Origin: Pontibacillus yanchengensis Y32 | Lineage (GTDB): Bacteria > Bacillota > Bacilli > Bacillales > BH030062 | Length of the DNA: 64,000 bases | Assembly (NCBI RefSeq): GCF_000770635.1 | Contig: NZ_AVBF01000007.1 | Coordinates: 1 to 64,000 of the forward strand | Direction of reading: 5' to 3' | In this document: one piece after another, positions 1-8,867 of the stretch | How positions within the stretch are numbered: the first letter of the stretch is position 1 | Layout: each line of letters starts with the position of its first letter | Made by a program: the position numbers and the translations under genes | The notes under the pieces: model-generated | What the model was told of the DNA's origin: nothing | The model's input: the letters and a program-made list of their open reading frames with translations, nothing else | Database searches by the model: none

Positions 1-49
1 TAATTACTTGAGGCTAGTTATGTCCCAGCCCCTTCTTTTTTTATTGCTT

Positions 50-313
50 AGGAAATTATAAAATTCAATGCATGTGTATAACTAAAAAAGTGATGTGGCC
101 ACGTCCAGCTCCAGCGCCCAGCGACTAGCAAACTTCCTGCTCCTCCTTACGATAAGTCAACATCGAATCGCTACCGCTCTTCGTGTTTCCTTTCGGCCTA
201 CAGGACGTAGGTTGGTTCGATGTTGCTACGTGATGTAGCGGTTTTAATCGAACTTCCATAGAGTTAGGACAGTTTGTACGTCGCTAGCAGGGCGCCCCGA
301 GCTTTTGTTCTTA
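50..313 (+). repeat. Hairpin repeat family A, copy 1 (longest copy)
   Basis: This gene-free stretch holds a repeat seen again near 2.9-3.1, 30.1 and 35.2 kb. The recurring parts are an AT-rich entry (GGAAATTATAAA), a left arm with AGCGCCCAGCGACTAG near 113-128, and a right arm with GTCGCTAGCAGGGCGCC near 279-297, followed by GAGCTTTTG. The arms are largely complementary, so the element can fold into a long imperfect hairpin. This copy is longer than the others because of an extra inner stretch (about 200-265) that includes a second inverted sequence. No open frame with a ribosome binding site is visible here. Confidence 0.75.
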
Positions 314-356
314 ATGAATGTGTCAAGTTTAGTAGCTGTTATCTGAAATTCTGAAA

Positions 357-1913
357 TTAAAATACTTTAGTAGTCCAATCTTCACAATTCCAAACATCCG
401 TCACAATATCCTGATAAAAATCAGGTTCATGGGAGATGAGTAGGATGCTACCTTTATATGCTTGAAGAGCACGCTTAAGCTCAGCTTTCGCGTCGACATC
501 CAAGTGGTTTGTAGGCTCATCCAATACAAGCAGGTTGGTTTCTTTGTTCATAAGCTTGCATAAGCGAACTTTTGCTTTTTCTCCTCCACTTAGCACCTGT
601 ACTTTACTCTCAATATGCTTAGGTGTTAACCCGCAACGCGCTAGTGCAGAACGTACTTCAGCTTGGTTGAAGTGTCTGAATTCATTCCAAACCTCTTCTA
701 AGCACGTTTCATTATTTTCGAATTTCAATTCTTGTTCAAAGTAACCTATTTCGAGATGATCACCTAATTCCACCGTTCCAGAAACAGGTTGAATCTCACC
801 TAGGATGGAACGAAGTAGTGTGGTTTTACCAATTCCATTGGCACCAGATAGTGCAATCTTTTGACCTCTTTCCATTTCAAGGTTAAGAGGTCTTGATAAT
901 GGTTCGTTATAGCCTATTACAAGATCTTTTGTTTCAAACAAGTATTTACCAGGAGTACGCGCTTGCTTGAAGTCGAATTTTGGCTTAGGTTTTTCACTAG
1001 AAAGCTCAATTTTATCCATTTTATCGAGCTTTTTCTGTCTGGACATAGCCATTTTACTTGTTGCAGCATTTGCTTTATTACGTGCGACGAAGTCTTTTAG
1101 TTGAGCAATTTCTTTTTGCTGCTTTTTATAGGCAGCTTCTAGCTGTTGTTGCTTCATTTCATAAACGCGAAGAAATTCATTATAATCTCCTGGATAACGA
1201 GTGATGGTTTGATTCTCCATGTGATAAATTAAATTTACTACGCTATTTAGGAAAGGTATATCGTGAGAAATGAGAATAAACGCGTTATCGTATTCTTGTA
1301 AATAACGCTTTAACCATTCTATATGCTCAACGTCCAAGTAGTTAGTTGGCTCATCAAGTAGTAAAATATCTGGTTTCTCAAGCAGTAGCTTAGCAAGCAA
1401 TACTTTGGTACGTTGTCCACCACTTAGGTCATGGACATCGCGTTCAAGACCAATATCATCCAATCCTAGTCCTCTAGCTACTTCCTCAACTTTTGCATCA
1501 ATAATATAGAAATCGTTGTTGGTTAGAGCATCTTGCAGTTTTCCCGTTTCTTCTAACAATGATTCTAGCTCTTCAGGCTCAACTTCCCCCATTTTAGCAA
1601 ATAACTCATTCATTTCTGTTTCCATATCGAACAGGTATTGGAAAGCTGTTCTTAATACATCACGCATCGTCATACCAGGTTTAAGATCAGCATGTTGGTC
1701 TAAGTATCCGACACGGACGCGTTTAGACCAATCAACTTTTCCTTCATCTGGTTGAAGCTTGCCTGTAATGATATTCATAAAGGTTGATTTACCTTCTCCG
1801 TTTGCTCCAATGAGTCCGATGTGTTCTCCTTGTAGCAAGCGGAACGATACATCATCAAAGATGGCACGGTCCCCAAAACCATGACTCAAATTACTTACGG
1901 TTAATAAACTCAT
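357..1913 (-). CDS. ABC-F family ATPase (YfmM-like)
   Basis: This 518-residue cytoplasmic protein has two ATP-binding cassettes and no membrane segments, the layout of ABC-F proteins that act on ribosomes as translation or antibiotic-protection factors. The first cassette has Walker A GANGEGKS near residue 37, signature LSGGQ near 164 and Walker B LLLDEPTNYLD. The second has GANGIGKT near 356, LSGGE and LVLDEPTNHLD. Between them lies a charged Lys/Gln-rich linker (about 240-320), as expected. Length and sequence feel closest to B. subtilis YfmM, recalled from memory. The ATG has a GAGG-type ribosome binding site about 12 bases upstream. It is a single gene reading towards the left edge, and its substrate is not predictable. 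Confidence 0.88.
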   Translation of the reverse strand: MSLLTVSNLSHGFGDRAIFDDVSFRLLQGEHIGLIGANGEGKSTFMNIITGKLQPDEGKVDWSKRVRVGYLDQHADLKPGMTMRDVLRTAFQYLFDMETEMNELFAKMGEVEPEELESLLEETGKLQDALTNNDFYIIDAKVEEVARGLGLDDIGLERDVHDLSGGQRTKVLLAKLLLEKPDILLLDEPTNYLDVEHIEWLKRYLQEYDNAFILISHDIPFLNSVVNLIYHMENQTITRYPGDYNEFLRVYEMKQQQLEAAYKKQQKEIAQLKDFVARNKANAATSKMAMSRQKKLDKMDKIELSSEKPKPKFDFKQARTPGKYLFETKDLVIGYNEPLSRPLNLEMERGQKIALSGANGIGKTTLLRSILGEIQPVSGTVELGDHLEIGYFEQELKFENNETCLEEVWNEFRHFNQAEVRSALARCGLTPKHIESKVQVLSGGEKAKVRLCKLMNKETNLLVLDEPTNHLDVDAKAELKRALQAYKGSILLISHEPDFYQDIVTDVWNCEDWTTKVF

Positions 1914-2094
1914 ATATATACACCTTACCTCATTTTCTTAGTCATCCTTATCCATTATAAAGGTCTAAGCTAATAACCGATAGGGGGAGGGATACTTTTC
2001 TTCATGAAAGCCCATACAAAACCTACCATAAATTTACAAAAGTGATTTCGTATTTTTAGTAAACGCTACTAAAAGGGATGGAGGTAAATGTATT

Positions 2095-2802
2095 ATGAGT
2101 GTGATAGAGGTACTAGTTAGAATTCTTCTTACATTTATTGTCTTACTTATACTTACCAGGGTGATGGGGAGGAAGCAAATTAGTCAATTAACATTCTTTA
2201 ATTATGTTACTGGTATTAGTATTGGCACAATTGGAGGAAGTCTTACCATAGATGAAAATTTAGAAATGGTTACTGGATATACCGCATTAATTGGATGGAG
2301 TGCACTTACGGTGATTGCCGGACTTATTAGTATTAATTCCAAGAGCGTAAGAGATATAATGGATGGACAACCAGTAGTTGTGATTAAACAAGGCAAAATT
2401 ATGGATGATGCGTTAAAAAGACTGCGTATGGACTTGGATGAAGTGGTGTTATTGTTGCGAAACAAGGATGTGTTTTCTATACAGGATGTAGATTATGCAA
2501 TTATGGAAACGAATGGTAAACTTTCCGTACTAAAAAAAGAAGGGAAATTACCTGCAAGTAGAACTGATGTAAATGCTGCATCTACTCCACCACAGTTTCC
2601 TTTGCCAACATCCATTATTATGGGAGGCAATATTTTAGGGAAGAACCTGCGTGATTTAGGATTAAGTGAGGAATGGTTGTCCGCTCAATTACAACAGTTG
2701 GGAATAAAAACTCCTGAAAAGGTTTTTTATGCTGAACTCCAAAAAGATGGTTCCATATATATAGATGAATACAACGATGAGGAGAAAAAACGCCTTTTCT
2801 GA
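2095..2802 (+). CDS. YetF/DUF421-family membrane protein
   Basis: The protein has 235 residues and belongs to the DUF421 family (B. subtilis relatives YetF, YrbG, YdfS). The first 80 residues form about three membrane helices around the family motif TRVMGRKQISQLT. The rest is a soluble domain containing the family-typical pattern DGQPVVVIKQGK and a second conserved half (about 175-230, GNILGKNLRDLGLSEEWL). The molecular function of the family is poorly defined; a spore or cell-envelope role has been suggested for some members. A GGAGG site precedes the ATG. It is transcribed alone and followed at once by a strong hairpin terminator that starts within the last codons. Confidence 0.82.
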   Translation: MSVIEVLVRILLTFIVLLILTRVMGRKQISQLTFFNYVTGISIGTIGGSLTIDENLEMVTGYTALIGWSALTVIAGLISINSKSVRDIMDGQPVVVIKQGKIMDDALKRLRMDLDEVVLLLRNKDVFSIQDVDYAIMETNGKLSVLKKEGKLPASRTDVNAASTPPQFPLPTSIIMGGNILGKNLRDLGLSEEWLSAQLQQLGIKTPEKVFYAELQKDGSIYIDEYNDEEKKRLF

Positions 2803-2829
2803 GATTATCAGAAGAGACGTTTTTTCTCC
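2782..2829 (+). terminator. Intrinsic terminator of the YetF-like gene
   Basis: GAGAAAAAACGCC and its near-complement ending in CGTTTTTTCTC flank a CTGA-GATTA-TCAG core. This gives a stem of about 20 base pairs followed by T-rich sequence. The stop codon of the gene lies inside the left half of the stem. Confidence 0.75.
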
Positions 2830-2884
2830 TTGTATTGTCCACTACATAAAGATAGGTAATGTGAAAATTACAGAGCGAAGTACA

Positions 2885-3143
2885 GTCTGCCGCAGTTTGT
2901 GCGTCGCTAGCAGGGCGCCCCGAGCTTTTGTTCTTGTCTAGGAAATTATAAATTTCAATGCTTGTGTATAACTAAAAAAGTGAAGTAGCCACGTCCAGCT
3001 TCAGCGCCCAGCGACTAGTATGCTTCCCTCGCCTCCGTACGATAAGTTAACATCGAATCACTTCGTTCTTCGTGTTGCCTTTATCTCCTACGGCTCAGTC
3101 CAGCATATACGTCGCTAGACGGGCGCTTGCGCTTTTCTTGTTA
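2885..3143 (+). repeat. Hairpin repeat family A, copy 2 (tail fragment plus full copy)
   Basis: Two pieces lie head to tail. First comes a lone right-arm fragment (about 2893-2935) ending in the same GTCGCTAGCAGGGCGCC as copy 1. Then a full copy follows (about 2933-3143), with left arm AGCGCCCAGCGACTAG and a right arm of the GTCGCTAGACGGGCGC type. The element fills the gap between two genes, and its last bases include the stop codon of the small gene on the opposite strand. The tail-plus-copy arrangement looks like a partial deletion of a tandem pair. Confidence 0.75.
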
Positions 3144-3347
3144 CAAAAGCTTTTCCATCGTTTTTTTAAAATCTTTCATTTTTTCATCGGGTTGCAATTC
3201 AATTTGATGGTCCTTGCGGTTCCAATCTCCTTTTGATTCTTTAGCAATTCCTACCTCTTTTCCTGTTGAATCGTTAATTACGCCTTCTCTCTCTCCATCA
3301 GGATGAGGAGACGTCTGAGAATGAGTGTTTTGTTTTTGGTTTGGCAT
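3141..3347 (-). CDS. Small hydrophilic hypothetical protein
   Basis: This gene encodes a 68-residue, strongly hydrophilic protein without membrane segments or cysteines. It has a Gln/Ser/His/Pro-rich start and a Lys/Glu-rich end (DEKMKDFKKTMEKLL). I do not recognise a family. I accept it as a real gene because a textbook ribosome binding site (GAAGGAGGG) lies about 6 bases before the ATG and because nothing else explains the stretch. Its composition resembles the small acid-soluble or stress-associated peptides common in spore-formers, but that is only a resemblance. Confidence 0.6.
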   Translation of the reverse strand: MPNQKQNTHSQTSPHPDGEREGVINDSTGKEVGIAKESKGDWNRKDHQIELQPDEKMKDFKKTMEKLL

Positions 3348-3476
3348 GTAATCGCCCTCCTTCTTTGTTAACTTAAGTAGTTTTAGTGAAGATATTCTAT
3401 ATCTAAAGAGAATTTTGTTAGGACTTATTTTTCACATCATCTCTAAAGAGAGGGAGACCTATGGACTGGTTATATT

Positions 3477-3512
3477 AAAAAATTCCAACTTAAGTTTTAA
3501 TTGGAATTTTTT
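3477..3512. other. Perfect 12-bp inverted repeat upstream of lcfA
   Basis: AAAAAATTCCAA and TTGGAATTTTTT flank a 12-base loop about 20 bases upstream of the lcfA -35 region. The stem is AT-rich and ends in a T run, so it could be a weak terminator for either strand or a protein-binding palindrome. It does not match the FadR operator pattern found at 5388. Confidence 0.5.
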
Positions 3513-3530
3513 AAAAATTTCAAATAGTGA

Positions 3531-3559
3531 TTCAAATTATGTGCACTTATCGTTATAAT
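3531..3559 (+). promoter_or_regulatory. Candidate vegetative promoter of lcfA
   Basis: TTCAAA (3531-3536) and TATAAT (3554-3559) are separated by 17 bases, a good housekeeping-sigma pattern with a weak -35. The distance to the lcfA start is about 37 bases from the -10 box. Confidence 0.5.
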
Positions 3560-3595
3560 AAAGTTAAGTCTAAGCAAAAAGAAGGGGGTTTTGTA

Positions 3596-5302
3596 ATGGA
3601 GCACACGATAGAAAAACCATGGAGTCGTCATTACCCTGAACAAATTCCAGCATCTCTAACGTATGATGAGAAGCCTTTGCAGTCATTTTTGGAGGAAAGC
3701 GCTCAAGCATATCCTGAAAAGAAAGCGCTTCATTTTCTAGGGAAAGAAATTACGTTTCATGAGTTATATGAGCAAGTTAAGGCTTTCGCCAGTTATCTTC
3801 AAAAGCTAGGTTTAGAAAAAGGTGATCGAGTAGCTATTATGCTTCCGAATACGCCACAGTCTGTTATTAGCTATTATGGTGTACTGATGGCTGGTGGAAT
3901 AGTGGTTCAAACCAATCCTTTATACATGGAAAGGGAATTGGAGTATCAACTTAAAGATTCTGGTGCAAAGATGATTGTATGTTTAGATATTTTGTATCCA
4001 AAGGTTTCAAATGTGAAAGCACGTACGGATTTACAGCATGTTGTTGTAGCAAGTATTAAGGAATATCTGCCTTTTCCGAAAAACATGATTTATCCATTCA
4101 TACAAAAAAGACAATATAAGCTAGTTGTAAATGTGGAACATAATAAAGATACACACGTATGGAGTCGTGCATTAGAAGAGGCGTCTGGTGAGGTAGCAGC
4201 TGTAGACATTGACCCTAAAGAAGATCTAGCACTACTTCAATATACAGGTGGAACCACAGGATATCCTAAAGGTGTTATGCTGACTCATTCTAATTTAGTA
4301 TCAAATACTCAAATGTGTAAGGCTTGGTTGTATAAGGCAAAACAAGGAGAAGAAATCGTTTTAGGTATTCTCCCATTTTTCCATGTATATGGCATGACCG
4401 CAGTTATGAATCTTTCTATCATGTTTGCATCAAAAATGGTTTTATTACCTAAGTTTGAAGTGGAAGATGTATTAAAAACAATCCAAAAACAAAAGCCAAC
4501 CTTATTTCCAGGAGCTCCAACAATTTATATAGCTCTATTAAATCATCCATCTTTATCTAAATACGACCTCTCTTCTATAGAAGCTTGTATAAGTGGTTCA
4601 GCGCCACTACCAGCTGAGGTACAGGAGCAATTCGAGAGAGTGACAAATGGAAAGCTAGTAGAGGGATACGGCTTAACAGAATCATCACCTGTTACCCATT
4701 CCAATTTTGTATGGTCGAATCGCGTTAGCGGTAGTATTGGCGTACCGTGGCCAGATACGGATGCTAAAATTTTTAAACCAGATACAACGGAGGAAGTGGA
4801 AGTAGGGGAAATAGGAGAAATTGCCGTGAAGGGTCCACAAATTATGAAAGGGTACTGGAACCGCCCAGAAGAGACTGACAATGTTTTGCGAGAAGGCTGG
4901 CTGTTAACTGGTGATTTAGGATACATGAATGAGAATGGTTATTTCTTTGTAGTAGATCGAAAAAAAGATATGATTATAGCAGGAGGATATAACATATATC
5001 CACGTGAAGTAGAAGAAGTTTTATATGAACACGAAGGTATTCAAGAAGTGGTTGTTGCAGGTATTCCAGATCCTTATCGAGGAGAAACGGTTAAGGCTTA
5101 TGTTGTATTAAAACAAGACTACTCATTAACGGAAGAGGAATTGGATCAATTTTGTAGAAAGCATATGGCAGCCTATAAAGTACCTCGTATATATGAATTT
5201 AGAGAAGAATTACCGAAAACAGCAGTTGGGAAGATTCTAAGAAGAGCATTAGTAGATGAAGAGAAAAAGAAGCAATCTATAGACAATCAAAAGACTGTTT
5301 GA
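3596..5302 (+). CDS. lcfA: Long-chain fatty-acid--CoA ligase
   Basis: This enzyme activates fatty acids to acyl-CoA with ATP, the entry step of beta-oxidation. From the ATG at 3596 the protein has 568 residues, close to the B. subtilis LcfA length of about 560. AMP-binding superfamily motifs are visible: the P-loop YTGGTTGYPKG, the adenylate motif GYGLTESSP, the TGDLGYMNENGYFFVVDR block and the C-terminal KTAVGKILRR with the catalytic Lys. An in-frame upstream ATG at 3527 exists, but the GAAGGGGG site 7 bases before 3596 decides the start. It leads the cluster with fadR, fadB, etfB and etfA, the same order as in B. subtilis. Confidence 0.93.
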   Translation: MEHTIEKPWSRHYPEQIPASLTYDEKPLQSFLEESAQAYPEKKALHFLGKEITFHELYEQVKAFASYLQKLGLEKGDRVAIMLPNTPQSVISYYGVLMAGGIVVQTNPLYMERELEYQLKDSGAKMIVCLDILYPKVSNVKARTDLQHVVVASIKEYLPFPKNMIYPFIQKRQYKLVVNVEHNKDTHVWSRALEEASGEVAAVDIDPKEDLALLQYTGGTTGYPKGVMLTHSNLVSNTQMCKAWLYKAKQGEEIVLGILPFFHVYGMTAVMNLSIMFASKMVLLPKFEVEDVLKTIQKQKPTLFPGAPTIYIALLNHPSLSKYDLSSIEACISGSAPLPAEVQEQFERVTNGKLVEGYGLTESSPVTHSNFVWSNRVSGSIGVPWPDTDAKIFKPDTTEEVEVGEIGEIAVKGPQIMKGYWNRPEETDNVLREGWLLTGDLGYMNENGYFFVVDRKKDMIIAGGYNIYPREVEEVLYEHEGIQEVVVAGIPDPYRGETVKAYVVLKQDYSLTEEELDQFCRKHMAAYKVPRIYEFREELPKTAVGKILRRALVDEEKKKQSIDNQKTV

Positions 5303-5354
5303 GCCTTTGGCTCTTTTTTCTTTGGTGATAAAAGGACAAGTCTAATACTCATGA

Positions 5355-5383
5355 TTGACAGGAACAATGCAGTTTTGTAAAAT
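5355..5383 (+). promoter_or_regulatory. Vegetative promoter of fadR-fadB-etfBA
   Basis: TTGACA (5355-5360) and TAAAAT (5378-5383) are spaced by 17 bases. This is the best-formed vegetative promoter in the region. It lies between lcfA and fadR, so the downstream genes can be expressed independently of the lcfA promoter. Confidence 0.72.
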
Positions 5384-5387
5384 ATAG

Positions 5388-5407
5388 ATGAATGATGATT
5401 CATTCAT
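5388..5407. promoter_or_regulatory. FadR operator
   Basis: ATGAATGATGATTCATTCAT is a near-perfect palindrome that matches the FadR (YsiA) operator known from B. subtilis fatty-acid degradation genes. It begins 5 bases after the -10 box at 5378, so a bound repressor would cover the transcription start. Long-chain acyl-CoA, the product of the neighbouring lcfA enzyme, is the known inducer of FadR. Confidence 0.82.
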
Positions 5408-5448
5408 TTTTCAGAGGCATGAGGTTAGACAGAGTTAGGGGATCGATT

Positions 5449-6039
5449 ATGAAAAAAAACAAACCAAAATACAAACAGATTATAGATGCAGCTGTAGAAG
5501 TCATTGCTGAAAATGGATATCATTCTTCACAAGTTTCTAAGATCGCCAAAAAAGCTGGCGTTGCAGATGGAACAATCTATTTATACTTTAAGAACAAGGA
5601 AGATATACTTGTGTCCCTATTTCAAGAAAAAATGGGGCAATTTATCGAAAAAATAGAGGAAGAAATACAAACAAAGTCGAATGCAAAAGAGAAGCTTCTT
5701 TCAATGGTAGAGATGCATTACAGTCAACTTGCTAAAAATCATCAATTAGCTATTGTTACTCAGCTAGAGTTGCGTCAGTCAAATAAAGAACTTCGACTAA
5801 AAATTAATGATGTATTAAAGCGGTATCTAGAAGTCATCGATCATATAGTGCAAGAAGGAATGGATGAGAAACATTTTGACCCATCCTTAGACATGCGACT
5901 CGTTCGACAGATGGTATTTGGAACCCTGGACGAGACTGTTACCAATTGGGTGATGAACGAGCAAAAGTATGATTTGATGCAACAGGCTAATGGTGTCCAT
6001 CAACTTCTTATAAATGGATTATCACAATCAAGGGAATAA
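5449..6039 (+). CDS. fadR: TetR-family regulator of fatty-acid degradation FadR
   Basis: A DNA-binding repressor of 196 residues from the ATG at 5449 (B. subtilis FadR is about 194). The N-terminal TetR helix-turn-helix is plain: IIDAAVEVIAENGYHSSQVS, then IAKKAGVADGTIYLYFKNKED at about residues 31-51. The remaining helical domain would bind acyl-CoA. An upstream in-frame ATG at 5392 is rejected because it lies inside the FadR operator; a GGGG site precedes 5449. The operator and promoter immediately upstream indicate that the gene represses itself along with fadB and etfBA. The stop codon is 14 bases from fadB. Confidence 0.92.
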   Translation: MKKNKPKYKQIIDAAVEVIAENGYHSSQVSKIAKKAGVADGTIYLYFKNKEDILVSLFQEKMGQFIEKIEEEIQTKSNAKEKLLSMVEMHYSQLAKNHQLAIVTQLELRQSNKELRLKINDVLKRYLEVIDHIVQEGMDEKHFDPSLDMRLVRQMVFGTLDETVTNWVMNEQKYDLMQQANGVHQLLINGLSQSRE

Positions 6040-6053
6040 AGGAGGAACATTTA

Positions 6054-6827
6054 GTGGACCATCTTCAATTTGAAACAAAAGAACAGGTGGCTGTTCTTAC
6101 AATTCAGAGCCCTCCTGCTAACGCACTAGCTACTTATATTTTAAAAGATTTAGCCCAGGCGTTAGATCACATTGAGCAGGATAGCACTATTAAAGCAGTA
6201 GTGCTTAAAGGAGAGGGAAAGTTCTTTTCTGCTGGTGCAGACATTAAAGAATTCACTTCATTGCAAGCAGAGAGTGAATATAGCAATCTAGCAAAACAAG
6301 GGCAACAATTGTTTAATCGTATTGAAAACTACCATGTCCCTGTTATTGCTGCAATACATGGTGCTGCGCTGGGTGGAGGCTTAGAGTTAGCAATGTCTTG
6401 TCATATGCGTATCGTTACAGAGAGTGCCAAGCTAGGTCTACCTGAATTATCTTTAGGGATTATTCCAGGCTTTGCTGGTACTCAACGCCTACCGCGATAT
6501 GTCGGGCAAGCAAAAGCTTATGAAATGATTCTTTCAGGTGAACCAATTAGTGGAGTGGAAGCCGCTTCCTTAGGTTTAGCAAATCATGCTGTTGCTGATG
6601 AAGAATTGGAAAGCACAGTTATGACCCTTGCTGGAAAAATTACATCGAAGAGTGGACCATCTATCCATGCTGTTATGCGCTTATTGCCATACACGTTTAC
6701 ATCGAATTTTGAAAGCGGTTTATCAAGTGAAGCTGATGAATTTGGTAAAGTGTTTGGTAATGATGATGCCAAAGAAGGCGTTCAAGCTTTTATAGAAAAA
6801 CGCAAGCCACAATTTAAAGACCAATAG
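6054..6827 (+). CDS. fadB: Enoyl-CoA hydratase
   Basis: A 257-residue crotonase-family enzyme that hydrates trans-2-enoyl-CoA in beta-oxidation. The oxyanion-hole regions SAGADIKEF (about 59-67) and GAALGGGLELAM (about 103-114) are present. The two catalytic glutamates fall at E111 and E131, in the expected contexts GGGLELA and LGLPELSLG. The start is GTG, with a strong AAAGGAGG site 8 bases upstream. It sits directly after fadR and 17 bases before etfB, so it is part of the FadR-controlled operon. Confidence 0.92.
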   Translation: MDHLQFETKEQVAVLTIQSPPANALATYILKDLAQALDHIEQDSTIKAVVLKGEGKFFSAGADIKEFTSLQAESEYSNLAKQGQQLFNRIENYHVPVIAAIHGAALGGGLELAMSCHMRIVTESAKLGLPELSLGIIPGFAGTQRLPRYVGQAKAYEMILSGEPISGVEAASLGLANHAVADEELESTVMTLAGKITSKSGPSIHAVMRLLPYTFTSNFESGLSSEADEFGKVFGNDDAKEGVQAFIEKRKPQFKDQ

Positions 6828-6844
6828 AACTAGGGGGTAAGGTT

Positions 6845-7618
6845 ATGAATATTTATGTTCTGATGAAACGTACATTTGATACTGAAGAGAAAATTGTGAT
6901 TGAAGATAGTCGTATTGAAGAAGAAGGCGCTGAATTTATCATTAACCCTTATGATGAATACGCAATTGAAGAAGCAATTCAACTTCGTGATGAGCACGGT
7001 GGAGAAGTTACGGTTGTTACAATCGGAGGAGAAGATGCAGAAAAGCAACTGCGAACAGCACTTGCTATGGGAGCAGATAAATCCGTGTTGATTAACACAG
7101 AAGACGATGTGGAAGAGGGCGATCAGTACACAACTGTTAAAATTTTAGAAGCATTTTTTGCTGATAAAGATGCTGACTTAATCTTAGCTGGTAATGTTGC
7201 GATTGATGAGGCGAGCGGACAAGTTGGACCTCGCTTGGCTGAACGTATGGATATCCCGTATGTAACAACAATCACAAACATTGAAATCGATGGAGAAACG
7301 GTACACATTGAGCGTGATGTTGAAGGTGATGTAGAAAAAATTGATAGTTCATTACCGTTACTCGTTACATGTCAGCAAGGCTTAAATGAGCCTCGTTATC
7401 CGTCACTACCAGGAATTATGAAAGCGAAGAAAAAGCCTCTTGAAGAGCTCGAACTAGATGATCTTGACTTAGAGGAAGATGATGTAGAAATGAAAACAAA
7501 AACAATTGAAATTTATTTACCACCTGAAAAAGAAGCAGGAAGAGTTCTTGAAGGGGAAGTAGAGGACCAAGTAAAAGAACTTGTAACGCTTCTACGTGAC
7601 GAAGCAAAAGTACTATAA
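6845..7618 (+). CDS. etfB: Electron transfer flavoprotein beta subunit
   Basis: The 257-residue beta subunit pairs with EtfA to carry electrons from acyl-CoA dehydrogenases to the respiratory chain. The family start (MNIYVLMKRTFDTEEKIVI) and the AMP-binding region LAMGADKSVLINT and ILAGNVAIDEASGQVGP are visible. The protein is markedly acidic, with clusters such as LELDDLDLEEDDVEM near residue 200. An AGGGGG site precedes the ATG, and etfA follows after about 40 bases. Confidence 0.93.
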   Translation: MNIYVLMKRTFDTEEKIVIEDSRIEEEGAEFIINPYDEYAIEEAIQLRDEHGGEVTVVTIGGEDAEKQLRTALAMGADKSVLINTEDDVEEGDQYTTVKILEAFFADKDADLILAGNVAIDEASGQVGPRLAERMDIPYVTTITNIEIDGETVHIERDVEGDVEKIDSSLPLLVTCQQGLNEPRYPSLPGIMKAKKKPLEELELDDLDLEEDDVEMKTKTIEIYLPPEKEAGRVLEGEVEDQVKELVTLLRDEAKVL

Positions 7619-7660
7619 ACATCTTTCATACTGAACAGCTATTAAGAAAGGGGAATCTTT

Positions 7661-8641
7661 ATGAGTCGAAAAATGCTTGTAATTGGGGAAGCTCGTGATG
7701 GAGCTCTACGTAATGTTACATTTGAGGCGATTGCTGCCGCTACGAAAGTAAGTGATGGCGGAGAAATTGTCGGAGTACTATGCGGTTCGGAAAACCTCGA
7801 AGAAATGGGTCAAGAAATGGTTTACTATGGTGCAGATCGAGTTGTAACCGTTCAAAATAATAAATTAACTACCTATACTTCAGATGGATTTGGTCAAGCT
7901 GTAATGGCCGTTATAGAGGAAGAAAAACCAGAAGGTATTATAATGGGGCATACAGCTATAGGAAAAGACCTGACTCCTAAGCTTGCTAGTAAGCTTGAAA
8001 CAGGTTTGATTTCAGATGCAGTGGATATTGAGGAAACTGGGGAAAATATGGTGTTTACGCGCCCAATCTATTCTGGTAAAGCATTTGAGAAGAAAATCAT
8101 AACAGATGGATTAATGTTTGCGACGATTCGTCCGAATAATATTAAAGCGCTTAATCGTGACGATAGCCGAAGCGGAAGTGTTTCTGCTAAAGAGGTGGAT
8201 ATCGCTGACTTACGCACGATTATTCAAGATATTATTCGAAAGACATCAGATGGAGTGGACTTATCTGAAGCGAATATTATCGTAGCTGGTGGTCGAGGTG
8301 TGAAAAGCGCAGAAGGCTTTAAACCACTAGAAGAATTGGCAGACGTATTAGGTGCAGCGTTAGGAGCCTCACGTGGAGCGTGTGACGCTGAATATTGCGA
8401 TTACTCTCTACAAATTGGTCAAACTGGTAAAGTTGTAACACCTGATTTATATATTGCGTGTGGTATTTCAGGCGCTATTCAGCACTTAGCAGGCATGTCA
8501 AACTCCAAAGTCATAGTGGCCATAAATAAAGATCCAGAAGCAAATATCTTTAATGTAGCTGATTATGGCATTGTAGGAGATCTTTTTGACGTAGTTCCTA
8601 AGTTGACAGAGCAAATTAAAGAGATTAAAGTCAATTCTTAA
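7661..8641 (+). CDS. etfA: Electron transfer flavoprotein alpha subunit
   Basis: The 326-residue alpha subunit (B. subtilis about 325) binds the FAD of the heterodimer. The C-terminal FAD domain carries the signature series GGRGVKSAEGFKPLEELA, GASRGACDAEY, QIGQTGKVVTPDLYIACGIS and NKDPEANIFNVADYGIVGD. The N-terminal half has the alpha/beta fold shared with EtfB. The start is ATG after AAGGGG. It is the last gene of the fatty-acid cluster and is followed by a strong hairpin terminator. Confidence 0.94.
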   Translation: MSRKMLVIGEARDGALRNVTFEAIAAATKVSDGGEIVGVLCGSENLEEMGQEMVYYGADRVVTVQNNKLTTYTSDGFGQAVMAVIEEEKPEGIIMGHTAIGKDLTPKLASKLETGLISDAVDIEETGENMVFTRPIYSGKAFEKKIITDGLMFATIRPNNIKALNRDDSRSGSVSAKEVDIADLRTIIQDIIRKTSDGVDLSEANIIVAGGRGVKSAEGFKPLEELADVLGAALGASRGACDAEYCDYSLQIGQTGKVVTPDLYIACGISGAIQHLAGMSNSKVIVAINKDPEANIFNVADYGIVGDLFDVVPKLTEQIKEIKVNS

Positions 8642-8651
8642 TCAACAATTT

Positions 8652-8688
8652 AAAGCACTGTAATATACTCTATTACAGTGCTTTTTAC
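8652..8688 (+). terminator. Terminator after etfA
   Basis: AAAGCACTGTAATA and TATTACAGTGCTTT form a perfect 14-bp stem around a 5-base loop, followed by TTTACTTTTA. It closes the fadR-fadB-etfBA transcript. Confidence 0.85.
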
Positions 8689-8867
8689 TTTTATATTTAC
8701 GCAAAAAGCGAATCTGTGAGCAAGCTCTTTTCCATAACATAAGGAGAATGTTATTATTTGTTATGGGTAAGGTAATTATAAACAGATTATTAGCGTGTGG
8801 TATATGAAAGTGATATACTTTATAAAGAAAATCTAACAAACAGAAGTTATTTAGGAGGAATTCACAT

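Noticed and set aside
3596-3700. Searched for a second FadR operator at the lcfA promoter and gene start
   Set aside because: No TGAATGA-type palindrome is visible there or just upstream; the nearby inverted repeat at 3477 has a different sequence.
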